From: Streptococcus sanguinis | Lineage (GTDB): Bacteria; Bacillota; Bacilli; Lactobacillales; Streptococcaceae | Reading direction: 5' to 3' | Length of the DNA stretch: 64,000 nt | NCBI RefSeq assembly: GCF_013343115.1 | Contig: NZ_CP054570.1 | Location: 1,982,501-2,046,500 of the forward strand | Shown: piece by piece, positions 39,953 to 48,766 of the stretch | Position numbering within the stretch: position 1 is the stretch's first letter | How the letters are laid out: each line of letters opens with the position of its first letter | The notes under the pieces: model-generated | Databases searched by the model: none | The model's input: only the letters and a program-made list of their open reading frames with translations | What the model was told of the DNA's origin: nothing | Position numbers and translations under genes: made by a program

Positions 39953-41908
39953 TTATTTCTTGCTTTGCTGAACGTATTTCTCACTAGGCTTGAGCGGAGT
40001 GAAAGGCTTGCCACCGCCGTCGTAGAATTTTCCAAAGAATTCCACGAAAATCAAACGCGCTCCGTGCACATAGCCGGACAGAAAAGATAGAAACATATTG
40101 ACCAAATGCAGGGCAATAAAGAGCAGAATGCCGATGCTAAAGCGAGCGACAGGTGGAAAGAGGCTGACAATCAGGTTAAAGGCCGAGCCGATGCTGGCTC
40201 CCGAAAGTCCCAGAGCCATCAGCCGCGTAAAGCTGACAAGATCTCCCACGTAACCGCTGACATTGTAGAGATTAAAGAGACCTGACCCCAATCCTGCCAA
40301 GCTTTTAGCACTGACAATAGACACTGCCAGTATGCCCAGAGCATTGATGATGGCCAACCACTGACCAATCGTTGCTGCAAAGGCCAAGGATGGGAAGAAA
40401 TTTCCCAAGGCCAAGAGTAGCAACCCCAGCAAAATCAGCACCCAAGCAAAGCCCTCATTATAAGCTTCTGCATAATCCTTTAGGCGGATATTTTTCAGAC
40501 CGCTGAGGAAGAGGCCCGCCAGCACTGTAACAAAGCCAAAGACGACAGAAATAACCAGAATCGTCATGGCGTCGGAGCTGGTGCTAATCAGAGCGAAGGG
40601 CAGTTCAAAGCCAAAGAAAGAGCCATAAACCAGTCCCCAGATGATGACTGCCACACCCAGCAGGCGGAAGAATCGCAGATTCTTAGCCAGTCCCGACTTG
40701 ACATGCAAGAAGTGCAGCGCCAGGCTGGTGCCCAAAAAGAGCAAGAGGCCGTAACCAATGTCGGCAACCATCATGCCAAAGAATACAAAATAGAAGAGGG
40801 AAACGACAGGGGTTGGATCCTTGTCACCATATTTAGGCAAGGAATACATCTCCGTCACTAGCTCGAAAGGCTCCACCAAGGCATTGTTTTTTAGCTTGGT
40901 TGGAACCTTATCTTCCTCGTCCTGTCGAATTTCTCTGGTCTGGATGAGAATGCTCTGGCCAAACTGCTCTGTCAAGCAAGCCTCAAGAGCTTGGACCTGA
41001 TTGCTTTCGATCCAGCCTTCCAAGGCTGCCAAATTTTGCGTACTGGCTAACTGGTTCTTACTTTCTTGACGGGAGGAGAGATTGCAGAGATAATCAAGCT
41101 GAACCTTGAGCTGATCCAGTTCATTCTTGGAAGCTGCCAGACTCTTAGTCATAGCATCTGCCACAGCCTCCTGCTGTCGAATGTTGGCCTTGATCTGGGC
41201 TACCCGCTCAGCAGGCAGCTCCTCATGGTCATAATCAAAAGGCTTAAAGCCATACTCTTTCAAGATTTTGCGAACTTCTTCCAGAGAGCCTGTCTTATAA
41301 AAGACAAGAACCCCATGCTCCGTATCATCGGTAAAGACTTCCTGAAACTTCAGGTCAGGATGTGCTCCCAGAGCCAGGCGCAGAGCATCGTCGTCGGTAT
41401 TGGGAATCGTCCCAATCAAAGCTCCCAGATGACTGAAAGTCGCAGCTGCTTGCGGTGTTAGCTCCAGCGGCTCCCACTTCTCCAGCGCAGCCACTTCCAA
41501 GCGGTCAGCTTCTATCTGAGCTTTGGCTTCTTGCAAGACCTTAAGCTGCTTGCTGATTCCTTCCAGCAGCGCCTCCTCATCTTGGGCCCTCCCTGCCTGC
41601 TCCAAAGCAGCAAAGGACAGCTCCAAAGGCTCGTCTTTTAAGGATTCCAGCAGTTTCTTTTTCGGCATAAAAGGCTCCAGCTCTGCAATTAGCCTCTCGA
41701 GCTTTTCCTGACGACTGAGCAAATCCTGCTGAGATAGCTGCCGATCCGGCCGGCCGACTAAAGCCTGCTCAAAGGCTGCCTGCCAGTCCTCTTCCTGCCG
41801 CAAGTCATGAATCTGAACTGACTCTAAACCCTGTAGGTAAAAGAGAAGCTGATCTAGCAGTTCCTTGGGCAAAAGCAGAGACAGCTGCCGCATTTGACTA
41901 ATGGCCAT
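39953..41908 (-). CDS. ntpI: V-type ATPase membrane subunit I (a-type)
   Basis: A 651-residue protein with a cytoplasmic N-terminal half rich in coiled coil (about 1-330) and a membrane half with seven or eight helices (about 360-640). The helix ending FTRLMALGLSGASIGSAFNL carries the conserved Arg that faces the K ring during ion transfer. It overlaps ntpF by 11 bases. Confidence 0.96.
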   Translation of the reverse strand: MAISQMRQLSLLLPKELLDQLLFYLQGLESVQIHDLRQEEDWQAAFEQALVGRPDRQLSQQDLLSRQEKLERLIAELEPFMPKKKLLESLKDEPLELSFAALEQAGRAQDEEALLEGISKQLKVLQEAKAQIEADRLEVAALEKWEPLELTPQAAATFSHLGALIGTIPNTDDDALRLALGAHPDLKFQEVFTDDTEHGVLVFYKTGSLEEVRKILKEYGFKPFDYDHEELPAERVAQIKANIRQQEAVADAMTKSLAASKNELDQLKVQLDYLCNLSSRQESKNQLASTQNLAALEGWIESNQVQALEACLTEQFGQSILIQTREIRQDEEDKVPTKLKNNALVEPFELVTEMYSLPKYGDKDPTPVVSLFYFVFFGMMVADIGYGLLLFLGTSLALHFLHVKSGLAKNLRFFRLLGVAVIIWGLVYGSFFGFELPFALISTSSDAMTILVISVVFGFVTVLAGLFLSGLKNIRLKDYAEAYNEGFAWVLILLGLLLLALGNFFPSLAFAATIGQWLAIINALGILAVSIVSAKSLAGLGSGLFNLYNVSGYVGDLVSFTRLMALGLSGASIGSAFNLIVSLFPPVARFSIGILLFIALHLVNMFLSFLSGYVHGARLIFVEFFGKFYDGGGKPFTPLKPSEKYVQQSKK

Positions 41909-42221
41909 AGGCTTCTACCACCTTCTCTACAATGGCTCGCGCCAAGTCTGCTTTTTTATCTGTCAGCGCAGCCGCAACCTTGTCCTCATTTTGCTGGGTT
42001 GTCTGCTCCAAGTCTTGCTGCAGGTGCACCAACTTTTGCTGAGAAGTCGCGGTTAATTCCTCAGCCAGCTTCTGCGTTTCATCGTCATAAGTCAGACCTA
42101 GCTGTCTGAGATTTTCATCTACCTGCTGTCGCAGCTCCTGAGCCTGTGTCCTGTAGCCCATCAAAACTTCTTCTGCAGCAGTTTCAATTTCCTGCATTTT
42201 TTCAAGTGTTTCATTGGCCAT
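41898..42221 (-). CDS. ntpF: V-type ATPase peripheral stalk subunit G/H (ntpF)
   Basis: A 107-residue, almost wholly helical protein (ETLEKMQEIETAAEEVLMGY, then AQELRQQVDENLRQLGLTYD) forming the coiled-coil partner of subunit E. It is the first gene of the operon, as ntpF is in E. hirae. Promoter at 42340-42369. The small size makes homology weak, but position and form fit. Confidence 0.85.
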   Translation of the reverse strand: MANETLEKMQEIETAAEEVLMGYRTQAQELRQQVDENLRQLGLTYDDETQKLAEELTATSQQKLVHLQQDLEQTTQQNEDKVAAALTDKKADLARAIVEKVVEAYGH

Positions 42222-42339
42222 CTATTCACCCCCTCGTTTTCAAAAACCTTCGAAAACGGATTTTAAAATCTGCATTCCTGGCTGACTGTCCCGCATCTGG
42301 TACAGTCATCTTCTGGAATACAGCTTCGTACTTGCATAA

Positions 42340-42369
42340 ATTATATCATATTTTCAGAAAAACAGTCAG
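42340..42369 (-). promoter_or_regulatory. promoter of the V-ATPase operon
   Basis: Minus strand CTGACT (42364-42369), 18 bases, TATAAT (42340-42345) with an upstream TG, giving a leader of about 110 bases. The 42222-42634 gap holds this and the divergent promoter of the RpiR gene, and nothing else I can identify. Confidence 0.65.
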
Positions 42370-42505
42370 AGATTACTAAACAGGCATCTCAAACTGATAG
42401 GAAAAGCCGATATAGATTTGATTCATTTCAATACTTACAAATCAGTCTCAGCTGTACACTCTTGATAAGTTTCAGTCTTGCAAACGGTTTATTTGTCTAT
42501 AACTA

Positions 42506-42514
42506 TGTTATAAT
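42506..42514 (+). promoter_or_regulatory. extended -10 promoter of the RpiR regulator gene
   Basis: TGTTATAAT with TATAAT at 42509-42514, about 120 bases ahead of the ATG. Just upstream, TTGCAAACGGTTTA partly resembles a cre box but its 3' half is poor. Confidence 0.6.
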
Positions 42515-42634
42515 ATAAACAAATTCTAAGACAAATATAGAATAGCAGAATAGTAAAAGTGGCTTCAAATGTACCTTCCAGCCAGAACAGCCCTAAACTT
42601 TTAATAAACATTATCCCATGAAGAAAGTGATTTT

Positions 42635-43486
42635 ATGAGTCAGCAGAATATCTTGGCCATCATTGAGAGCCATCTTGACAAGATGACCGACTTGGAACAG
42701 AGGATTGGTCACTATTTTTTGGATCCAAATAGTATTCAAGAGGATTTATCCTCTTTGCAAGTTGCTCAAACCTTGCACATTTCTCAAGCAGCCTTGACCC
42801 GTTTCGCCAAAAAATGCGGCTTTAAAGGTTATCGGGAATTTAGCTTTCAATATTTACAGGACCTACAAAAGGCGCAAACCGAGTCGGATAATATGCAAAG
42901 CAGCTTATCCCGTCATGTCTTGTACAACTACAATCAAATCCACCAGCAGACAAAAGAACTGATAGATGAGGAAAAGCTGGAGCGAGTGGCTCAAATCATA
43001 GAAGAGGCAGACCGTGTTTATTTCTTTGGAACAGGGAGCTCAGGCTTAGTAGCACGTGATATGAAGCTACGCTTCATGAGACTAGGAGTCGTTTGTGAAG
43101 CCCTAACTGACCAAGATGGCTTCGCTTGGACAACTAGTATTCTGGACAAGAACTGCCTCGTTATCGGATTTTCTCTATCCGGACAGACCCAGTCTATCAT
43201 TGACAGCTTGATTGACGCTAAAAATATGGGAGCAAAAACCATCTTGGTGACAGGACAGCCTGAAAAGATTCAAGAGGACTTCACTGAAGTCGTTCCTGTT
43301 GCTCTTCAAAGCAAGCCTGAGTTTATCCTGCGAATTTCCGCACAATTCCCCATGCTTCTCATGATTGACCTCATCTATGCTTTTTTCCTCGAGATTAACC
43401 GCGAAAAGAAAGAAAGAATCTTTAACAGCTTTTGGGAGAATCAGAAACTAAATGGCTACTACCGCCGCAATACCCACAAAAGATAA
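42635..43486 (+). CDS. RpiR family regulator, likely controls the sialic acid operon
   Basis: A 283-residue protein with an N-terminal RpiR-type helix-turn-helix (about 1-80; LHISQAALTRFAKKCGFKGY) and a C-terminal SIS sugar-phosphate domain (about 120-250; VYFFGTGSSGLVARDMKLRF and VIGFSLSGQTQSIID). It is convergent with the nan operon. Pneumococcal and other nan loci contain an RpiR/NanR regulator in this place, so binding of a sialic acid intermediate is likely; the effector is not shown by sequence. Confidence 0.85.
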   Translation: MSQQNILAIIESHLDKMTDLEQRIGHYFLDPNSIQEDLSSLQVAQTLHISQAALTRFAKKCGFKGYREFSFQYLQDLQKAQTESDNMQSSLSRHVLYNYNQIHQQTKELIDEEKLERVAQIIEEADRVYFFGTGSSGLVARDMKLRFMRLGVVCEALTDQDGFAWTTSILDKNCLVIGFSLSGQTQSIIDSLIDAKNMGAKTILVTGQPEKIQEDFTEVVPVALQSKPEFILRISAQFPMLLMIDLIYAFFLEINREKKERIFNSFWENQKLNGYYRRNTHKR

Positions 43487-43521
43487 AAACGAATCAGGAT
43501 TTTCTGACTCGTTTTTCTTTT
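43486..43521 (+). terminator. terminator of the RpiR gene
   Basis: AAAACGAATCAG (43486-43497) pairs with CTGACTCGTTTT (43504-43515), with one G-U pair, then TTCTTTTT. It probably also limits the convergent nan operon transcript. Confidence 0.85.
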
Positions 43522-43547
43522 TCGGTTCTAACTTTTTCCTCTTTCTT

Positions 43548-43877
43548 TCACAAGGGAAGGATTGGCCCGTAGATTTCTAATTGGGGCTGAATTTTTTCCA
43601 TATGAAAAGCATCGTAGGCACGCCACTTTTGATAAGTAGACTGATCCATTTTGAGGCTACTAAGACCAATTAAAAAACTAGCACGTTTATGGAATCTTTC
43701 AAGAGCAATGAGGAGACGGTTATCCAGAGCTTTGGTTTTCTCCAAACTCCTCAAAACTTCTGCTAAGCACTCGTAAAAGCGGATTTCATCACTTGATTGA
43801 ATTGTCTTCTTTTGAAAATCTTCCATCAAGGAACCTAGAAGCTGAGCAGCTTCCTGAATGAAACTTCTTTCTGCCAT
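43548..43877 (-). CDS. uncharacterised small helical protein, end of the nan operon
   Basis: A 109-residue protein of four likely helices (RSFIQEAAQLLGSLMEDFQK, RFYECLAEVLRSLEKTKALD, LLIALERFHKRASFLIG, then QKWRAYDAFHMEKIQPQLEI). There is no signal peptide or known motif. It lies 45 bases after nanK. The size and helical plan recall small bacteriocin-immunity-type bundles, but that is a weak resemblance only. Its place suggests a link to sialic acid use or simply operon hitch-hiking. Confidence 0.6.
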   Translation of the reverse strand: MAERSFIQEAAQLLGSLMEDFQKKTIQSSDEIRFYECLAEVLRSLEKTKALDNRLLIALERFHKRASFLIGLSSLKMDQSTYQKWRAYDAFHMEKIQPQLEIYGPILPL

Positions 43878-43904
43878 TTGATTTTCCTCTTGAAAGACAA
43901 GGAA

Positions 43905-43926
43905 CCTGAGAAAAATCTCAGGTTAA
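43905..43926 (-). other. hairpin at the nanK 3' end
   Basis: AACCTGAGA/TCTCAGGTT with a short T-rich loop overlaps the nanK stop. No U-tract follows, so it looks more like an mRNA-stability or attenuation signal before the last gene. Confidence 0.45.
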
Positions 43927-44807
43927 ACTTGTCTATTTTTGAAATGATAGTAGGCTCCAAACATACCTGCAGTATTTTGATGATGAGCAAAGGCCAGTTT
44001 GGTTTTGTCAGCGATGCTTGGAACCAAAGCATCCTGCAAAGCCGCCTGAATTCGCGGTCTAAGAATAGCTTCTTGTCCCATGATGCCGCCCCCTAGGATG
44101 ACAACTTCCGGATTAACGACATAGCAGATATTGGCAATTCCTTGGCCCAGATAGCCAACCATGCGATCAATGCCCTCGATACAGAGTTTATTGCCCTCAG
44201 TTGCTTCTTTGAAAATCCGACGGCCATTCCAATGCTCAGCGTCTTCTCCGTGTAGCTCAGCCACATAATTGACTAAAGCAGTTGTAGATGCCACATCCTG
44301 AAAGGCTCCGTCTGGTAGATGCAGGTAACCGACCTCACAAGCAGAGTTACTAAAGCCATGGAAGACCTGACCATCTACGACCAGACAGCCTCCAATACCT
44401 GTACCAATTGTCAAACAAAGAGCAATCTTGGCTCCCTTGCCACTGCCTGACATAGCCTCAGCCAGACCAGCACAGTTGACATCATTTTCAATCTCACAAG
44501 GCAGGGAGAATTTTTCTTCCAGCACTTTTTTGAACTGAGTCCCAGCGTAATTCGGAATCTGCGGCCCGGCATAGAAAATTTCACCCTTGTCTGGATCCAC
44601 CATACCAGCTGAAGAAATACAAATCCCAACCAGAGCTCCTTTTTCTAAATAGGCTGCAACAATCCCTTCAACCTTTTGCAAAATTCCCGGACCGCCTTTG
44701 TGGGCCTCCGTCGGCATTTCATGTGCTTCCACCAAGGTTTCCGCCTCGTTGATTAAGCCATACTTGATATTGGTACCGCCAATATCAATAGCAACATAGT
44801 GTTTCAT
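43923..44807 (-). CDS. nanK: N-acetylmannosamine kinase (ROK family)
   Basis: A 294-residue ROK kinase. It has the N-terminal phosphate loop YVAIDIGGTNIKYGLINEAE, the conserved ENDVNCAGLAEAMSGSG block and LTIGTGIGGCLVVDGQVFHG. The usual ROK zinc cysteine cluster after the ExGH motif is altered: here it reads CEVGYLHLPDG, without the CxCGxxGC signature. In this operon it should phosphorylate ManNAc made by the lyase 33 bases upstream. The assignment of substrate rests on context. Confidence 0.87.
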   Translation of the reverse strand: MKHYVAIDIGGTNIKYGLINEAETLVEAHEMPTEAHKGGPGILQKVEGIVAAYLEKGALVGICISSAGMVDPDKGEIFYAGPQIPNYAGTQFKKVLEEKFSLPCEIENDVNCAGLAEAMSGSGKGAKIALCLTIGTGIGGCLVVDGQVFHGFSNSACEVGYLHLPDGAFQDVASTTALVNYVAELHGEDAEHWNGRRIFKEATEGNKLCIEGIDRMVGYLGQGIANICYVVNPEVVILGGGIMGQEAILRPRIQAALQDALVPSIADKTKLAFAHHQNTAGMFGAYYHFKNRQV

Positions 44808-44840
44808 AGCACACCTTCTCTCTAGTGTTTATCCTGTTGC

Positions 44841-45758
44841 TTATAAAAATTGCTCCTTGGTTTGTCTAATTAACTGAGCAGCTTCTTCCACAATTGGCCG
44901 ATCACTTTCCTGTAGCGGTGTCAGAGGAGAACGGACAGATCCGATGGTCAAGCCTTCGTTAATTTCCAAAACACCCTTAATAACAGCGTACATATTGCCG
45001 CGGGCGCTGGTTAATTTTCCGATGATGGCATTAATCGCATATTGCAACTCTTTAGCACGTTCCAATTCCTTGTCAGCAATCAGTTGATTGAGTTTGAGGA
45101 AGAGCTCTGGCATAGCTCCGTATGTACCACCGATACCGGCTGCAGCACCCATAAGACGGCCACCTAAGAATTGCTCATCTGGACCGTTAAAGACTACATG
45201 ATCTTCTCCCCCAAGAGCTACAAAGGTCTGAATATCCTGCACTGGCATTGAAGAGTTCTTCACACCAATCACGCGCTCATTCTTAAGCATCTCCTTGTAA
45301 AGGCTAGGAGTCAAGGCTACACCAGCCAGCTGAGGGATATTATAAATCACGAAATCAGTATTAGGCGCCGCCGCACTAATGTCATTCCAATATTGGGCAA
45401 CCGAATACTCTGGCAAACGGAAATAAATCGGCGGAATAGCGGCAATAGCATCGACACCCAAACTTTCCGCATGACGAGCCAGCTCCACGCTGTCTTTAGT
45501 ATTGTTGCAAGCCACATGGGCAATGATAGTCAGACGCCCCTTAGCAACTTTCATCACTTCTTCTAGAACCCGTTTTCGGTCTTCTACACTCAGATAGATA
45601 CACTCGCCCGAAGAACCGTTGACATAAAGACCTTGCACGCCCTTGGCGATGAAATATTCCACTAAAGCACGAGTCCGCTCCGGGCTGATTTCACCTTCCT
45701 CGTCATAGCAGGCGTAGAAAGCAGGAATGACACCTTGGTATTTTTTTAAATCTGACAT
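44841..45758 (-). CDS. nanA: N-acetylneuraminate lyase
   Basis: A 305-residue class I aldolase of the DHDPS/NAL family splitting Neu5Ac into ManNAc and pyruvate. It has YVNGSSGECIYLS (carboxylate loop), FVIYNIPQLAGVALTPSLY with the proton-relay Tyr, and VIGVKNSSMPVQDIQ with the Schiff-base Lys (about 165-170). It lies between the oxidoreductase and kinase genes. Note that in pneumococcus nanA names the sialidase; here it denotes the lyase. Confidence 0.95.
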   Translation of the reverse strand: MSDLKKYQGVIPAFYACYDEEGEISPERTRALVEYFIAKGVQGLYVNGSSGECIYLSVEDRKRVLEEVMKVAKGRLTIIAHVACNNTKDSVELARHAESLGVDAIAAIPPIYFRLPEYSVAQYWNDISAAAPNTDFVIYNIPQLAGVALTPSLYKEMLKNERVIGVKNSSMPVQDIQTFVALGGEDHVVFNGPDEQFLGGRLMGAAAGIGGTYGAMPELFLKLNQLIADKELERAKELQYAINAIIGKLTSARGNMYAVIKGVLEINEGLTIGSVRSPLTPLQESDRPIVEEAAQLIRQTKEQFL

Positions 45759-45771
45759 AGTTTTCTCCTAA

Positions 45772-45818
45772 TGTTTTAGAAATGAGAGGGACGAAAATCA
45801 TTGTTTCATCCCCACATC
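45772..45818 (-). other. intercistronic hairpin before nanA
   Basis: GGGATGAAAC pairs with GTTTTCGTCCC-like sequence (GGGACGAAAA and TTTCATCCCC on the plus strand, about 45788-45813). It lies in the 62-base gap between the oxidoreductase gene and nanA, without a U-tract. Possible processing signal. Confidence 0.4.
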
Positions 45819-45820
45819 TT

Positions 45821-46924
45821 TTATTTTACAATTTCCGATAATTTAACTTTACGATCTTCAAACATAGACTGAGTACATGCATCTGCTGTTGCAATAGCCT
45901 CCAGAGCTGCTTCTCCTGTCAATAATTTTTTGAATTCTTCTGTTACCGGTGCTCCCTGCATGATTTCATGAAGGTAACGCATTTCCTTGTCAATAACAGA
46001 TGATAACCACAATGGAGTACGTTTACCAGGTTTTCCGTAAGCAATCGCTCCATCCATTTCGGTACTATGGTAAATACGAGTACGATCATCATCTTCTTCC
46101 TGTGACTCATGGATTAGGAAGTAACTTTCTTGACCATCTAATTTGAGAGTTCCTTTACAGTTGAACAAGTCCAGGCGAATCGCACCTTTTGTCCCTTGAA
46201 TCAAGACATAGTGTTCACCCCAGCGATAAGCAGAACCCCATTCAAGCAAAGCAAAACGCTTGTTTGAAAATTCCATATTGACAAAAATCATGTCATCTTC
46301 ATCACCAAAGTTTTCTCCCTCATGAGCTACATTGCCACCAGTCATTGTAACAGTTTCAGGCATCCCACCCATAAGAAATTGAACACAGTCTAATTCATGG
46401 ATATGGTGATATAAGTGACCACCAGATTTTTCGCGGATTTTCTTCCAAGATACTGATGGTTGTTGCTCCTCCCATCCATTACGAGCTGTATGACAATACA
46501 GAACATCCCCAATCACACCTTGATTGATTAATTCTTTGGCATGATGAACACCATTAAAGAAGTTCATGATATGCCCCGCCATAAAGGTCACATTATTTTC
46601 TTTACAAGCATCTACCATTTCGCGACAATCCTCATAGGAAAGAGCAATTGGTTTTTCACAAAAAACATTTTTTCCATGCTGAGCTGCTTTGATAACCGGC
46701 TCTTTATGAAGATTATTTGGAGAAGCTACAATAACACAGTCAACTTCATCGCTAGCCACTAATTCATCTATCGAAGCTGCAACTTTCGCTCCTAACTCTT
46801 CAGCTACTGCTTCCGCGTTTTCTGGATCATAAACAATCGTAATCTCTGCACCATCATTTTTTTGCATATAACGAGCCAATTCAGCTCCAAAATATCCTGT
46901 TCCTACGACGCCATATTTAACCAT
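45821..46924 (-). CDS. Gfo/Idh/MocA family oxidoreductase
   Basis: A 367-residue protein with an N-terminal Rossmann domain (GVVGTGYFGAELARYMQKND) and the family's EKPIALS motif with the catalytic-site Lys (about residue 94). HDxxH-like HIHELDCVQFLMGG marks the substrate domain. A homologue accompanies pneumococcal nan genes. It may convert a sialic acid variant such as 2,7-anhydro-Neu5Ac to Neu5Ac, as described for related gut enzymes; that is inference. Confidence 0.85.
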   Translation of the reverse strand: MVKYGVVGTGYFGAELARYMQKNDGAEITIVYDPENAEAVAEELGAKVAASIDELVASDEVDCVIVASPNNLHKEPVIKAAQHGKNVFCEKPIALSYEDCREMVDACKENNVTFMAGHIMNFFNGVHHAKELINQGVIGDVLYCHTARNGWEEQQPSVSWKKIREKSGGHLYHHIHELDCVQFLMGGMPETVTMTGGNVAHEGENFGDEDDMIFVNMEFSNKRFALLEWGSAYRWGEHYVLIQGTKGAIRLDLFNCKGTLKLDGQESYFLIHESQEEDDDRTRIYHSTEMDGAIAYGKPGKRTPLWLSSVIDKEMRYLHEIMQGAPVTEEFKKLLTGEAALEAIATADACTQSMFEDRKVKLSEIVK

Positions 46925-46981
46925 TTTTATTCTCCTGTTGTTTAATACAATATCCTATTTTTAAATATTGTTTCGAAATGT

Positions 46982-47815
46982 CTATTTTACAGATCCTTCT
47001 GAAAGACCACTTGCAATCTTATTTTGAATGATTGAGAAGAAGATGATAGAAGGCAATACAACAATCACAGATGCCGCCATCATATCTCCCCAGTCTAGCA
47101 CCTCTGATCCATTCAATGAACGAAGTGCTACTGCAACGGTCATTTTACTTGTATCGTTAATCAGTATCAATGCATATAAGAATTCATTCCACGCATTAAT
47201 AAAGGTATAAATCGCTGTTGCAACAATTCCCGGAGCAACGATTGGTAATACCACTTTATAAAAAGTAACAAATTTATTTGCTCCATCAATACGGGCTGCC
47301 TCTTCAATCCCAATTGGAACCGTTTGGAAGAAGCCAACCAGCAGCCATACCGCATAAGGTACACTAAATGACAAATAAATGATGATAAGGCCAATGATGC
47401 TATTTCCCAAACCTGCTTTTGCAATTGCAATAGAATAAGGTATTGCTAGCAAAATAGGTGGGAAAATATAAGTTGTTACCAAAAGCCGTGACATTATTGC
47501 TCCTAGTTTAGGGAAGAAACGAACAATACCATAAGCAGCCATGGAAGAAATAATCGTTGCAATAACTGTTGTGGACAAAGAAATTACTAAACTATTTCGG
47601 ATATTATCAACGAAATGCAAATCATCAATAACATGTGTAAAGTAGTCTAGCGTAAAAGTCTGAGGCCAGAAGCGAGTTGGGAATTGTGTCAACTCCCCTT
47701 TTCCTTTAATCGAAGATATAATAATCCATACAAGCGGGAAGATTGCAACAATTGTTGCAATTATCAAAACTAAATGAGCTCCGATATCTAAGTAGAAATT
47801 TGATTTTTTCTTCAT
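46982..47815 (-). CDS. sialic acid ABC transporter permease (second)
   Basis: A 277-residue permease with six helices and the EAA loop EEAARIDGANKFVTFYKVVL (about 188-207), of the CUT1 sugar transporter type. It pairs with the permease whose stop it overlaps by one base and with the lipoprotein at 48767. It corresponds to SatC/SatD-type components in pneumococcus. Confidence 0.9.
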   Translation of the reverse strand: MKKKSNFYLDIGAHLVLIIATIVAIFPLVWIIISSIKGKGELTQFPTRFWPQTFTLDYFTHVIDDLHFVDNIRNSLVISLSTTVIATIISSMAAYGIVRFFPKLGAIMSRLLVTTYIFPPILLAIPYSIAIAKAGLGNSIIGLIIIYLSFSVPYAVWLLVGFFQTVPIGIEEAARIDGANKFVTFYKVVLPIVAPGIVATAIYTFINAWNEFLYALILINDTSKMTVAVALRSLNGSEVLDWGDMMAASVIVVLPSIIFFSIIQNKIASGLSEGSVK

Positions 47816-48699
47816 TATTTTCTACCCTCCTTTTCCCATTTACTAATTACAGAGAAGTAAATGAAGCAAACTGTCAATAGGAAGATAAAGAGCAATACTG
47901 TGACTGCTGAAGCTCGTCCTAATAACTTCGTTCCCCAACCTAAGTTGTAAGCGAAAATCGGCAAGGTCATAGTCGCATTAGACGGACCACCACCAGTAAT
48001 GAGGTAGATAATATCAAAATTGTTAAAGATCCAAACCGTTCTCAGTACAACTAGCAATCCTACAACGACCTTAATATGCGGAAAAGTAATATGTCTGAAC
48101 ACTTGCCAACTTGTCGCACCATCAATTTTAGCTGCCTCAAACTGCTCCTGAGGAACTGTTTGAAGTGCAGATAAAACATTAACCATAATCATTGGAGCTC
48201 CAAACCAGATATTGATAAACACCAAGCAAATAAAGGCCCACGTGCTATCAGTCAGAAAAGCTGGAGCATGCTCCATTAAACCAAGCTTAACAATGATATT
48301 TGGCAGATACCCATAGACACCATTTAGAATCCATTGCCATGAAAAAGCAATAACAATTGTAGGAAAGGCCCACGGTACGATTAACAACGTCCGATAAAGT
48401 TTTTTAAATCGTCGCACTCTATGCAAAGCAAGAGCCAGAATAAATCCGATGATAACTTGTCCAGCTAAGGAAAGGACAGTCCATTTTATTGAATTAAAAA
48501 ATGCACTAAAAAAGTTAGGGTCTGACAATACTGCTTTATAATTATCCAAACCAACAAAACGATAGTTGGGCATAATTAAATTCTTATTGGTAAAGCTATA
48601 AAAGATGCTTGAAAAAAATGGATAAACAAAGAGTAATCCTACGATAATCACCGCTGGCAGTACAAATATCCAACGCGTCAAATTACGATCTCTGACCAT
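47815..48699 (-). CDS. sialic acid ABC transporter permease (first)
   Basis: A 294-residue CUT1-type permease with six or more helices and the EAA loop EQFEAAKIDGATSWQVFRHI. The N-terminal helix WIFVLPAVIIVGLLFVYPF is typical of MalF/UgpA-like partners. It follows the binding-protein gene after 67 bases with a hairpin. Substrate assignment comes from the operon. Confidence 0.9.
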   Translation of the reverse strand: MVRDRNLTRWIFVLPAVIIVGLLFVYPFFSSIFYSFTNKNLIMPNYRFVGLDNYKAVLSDPNFFSAFFNSIKWTVLSLAGQVIIGFILALALHRVRRFKKLYRTLLIVPWAFPTIVIAFSWQWILNGVYGYLPNIIVKLGLMEHAPAFLTDSTWAFICLVFINIWFGAPMIMVNVLSALQTVPQEQFEAAKIDGATSWQVFRHITFPHIKVVVGLLVVLRTVWIFNNFDIIYLITGGGPSNATMTLPIFAYNLGWGTKLLGRASAVTVLLFIFLLTVCFIYFSVISKWEKEGRK

Positions 48700-48725
48700 C
48701 TCTTACCCCTTTCTTTAAAATAAGA

Positions 48726-48751
48726 GGCTATAGCGCTACTGCACCATAGCC
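48726..48751 (-). other. hairpin between binding-protein and permease genes
   Basis: GGCTAT and ATAGCC pair around a partly paired loop, 15 bases after the lipoprotein stop. Such hairpins in ABC operons often protect the binding-protein mRNA so that more of it is made than of the permeases. There is no U-tract. Confidence 0.5.
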
Positions 48752-48766
48752 CTAATAATCTAGGTA

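Noticed and set aside
42484..42500. cre site before the RpiR gene
   Set aside because: TTGCAAACGGTTTA fits only the first half of the consensus; kept as a remark, not a feature.
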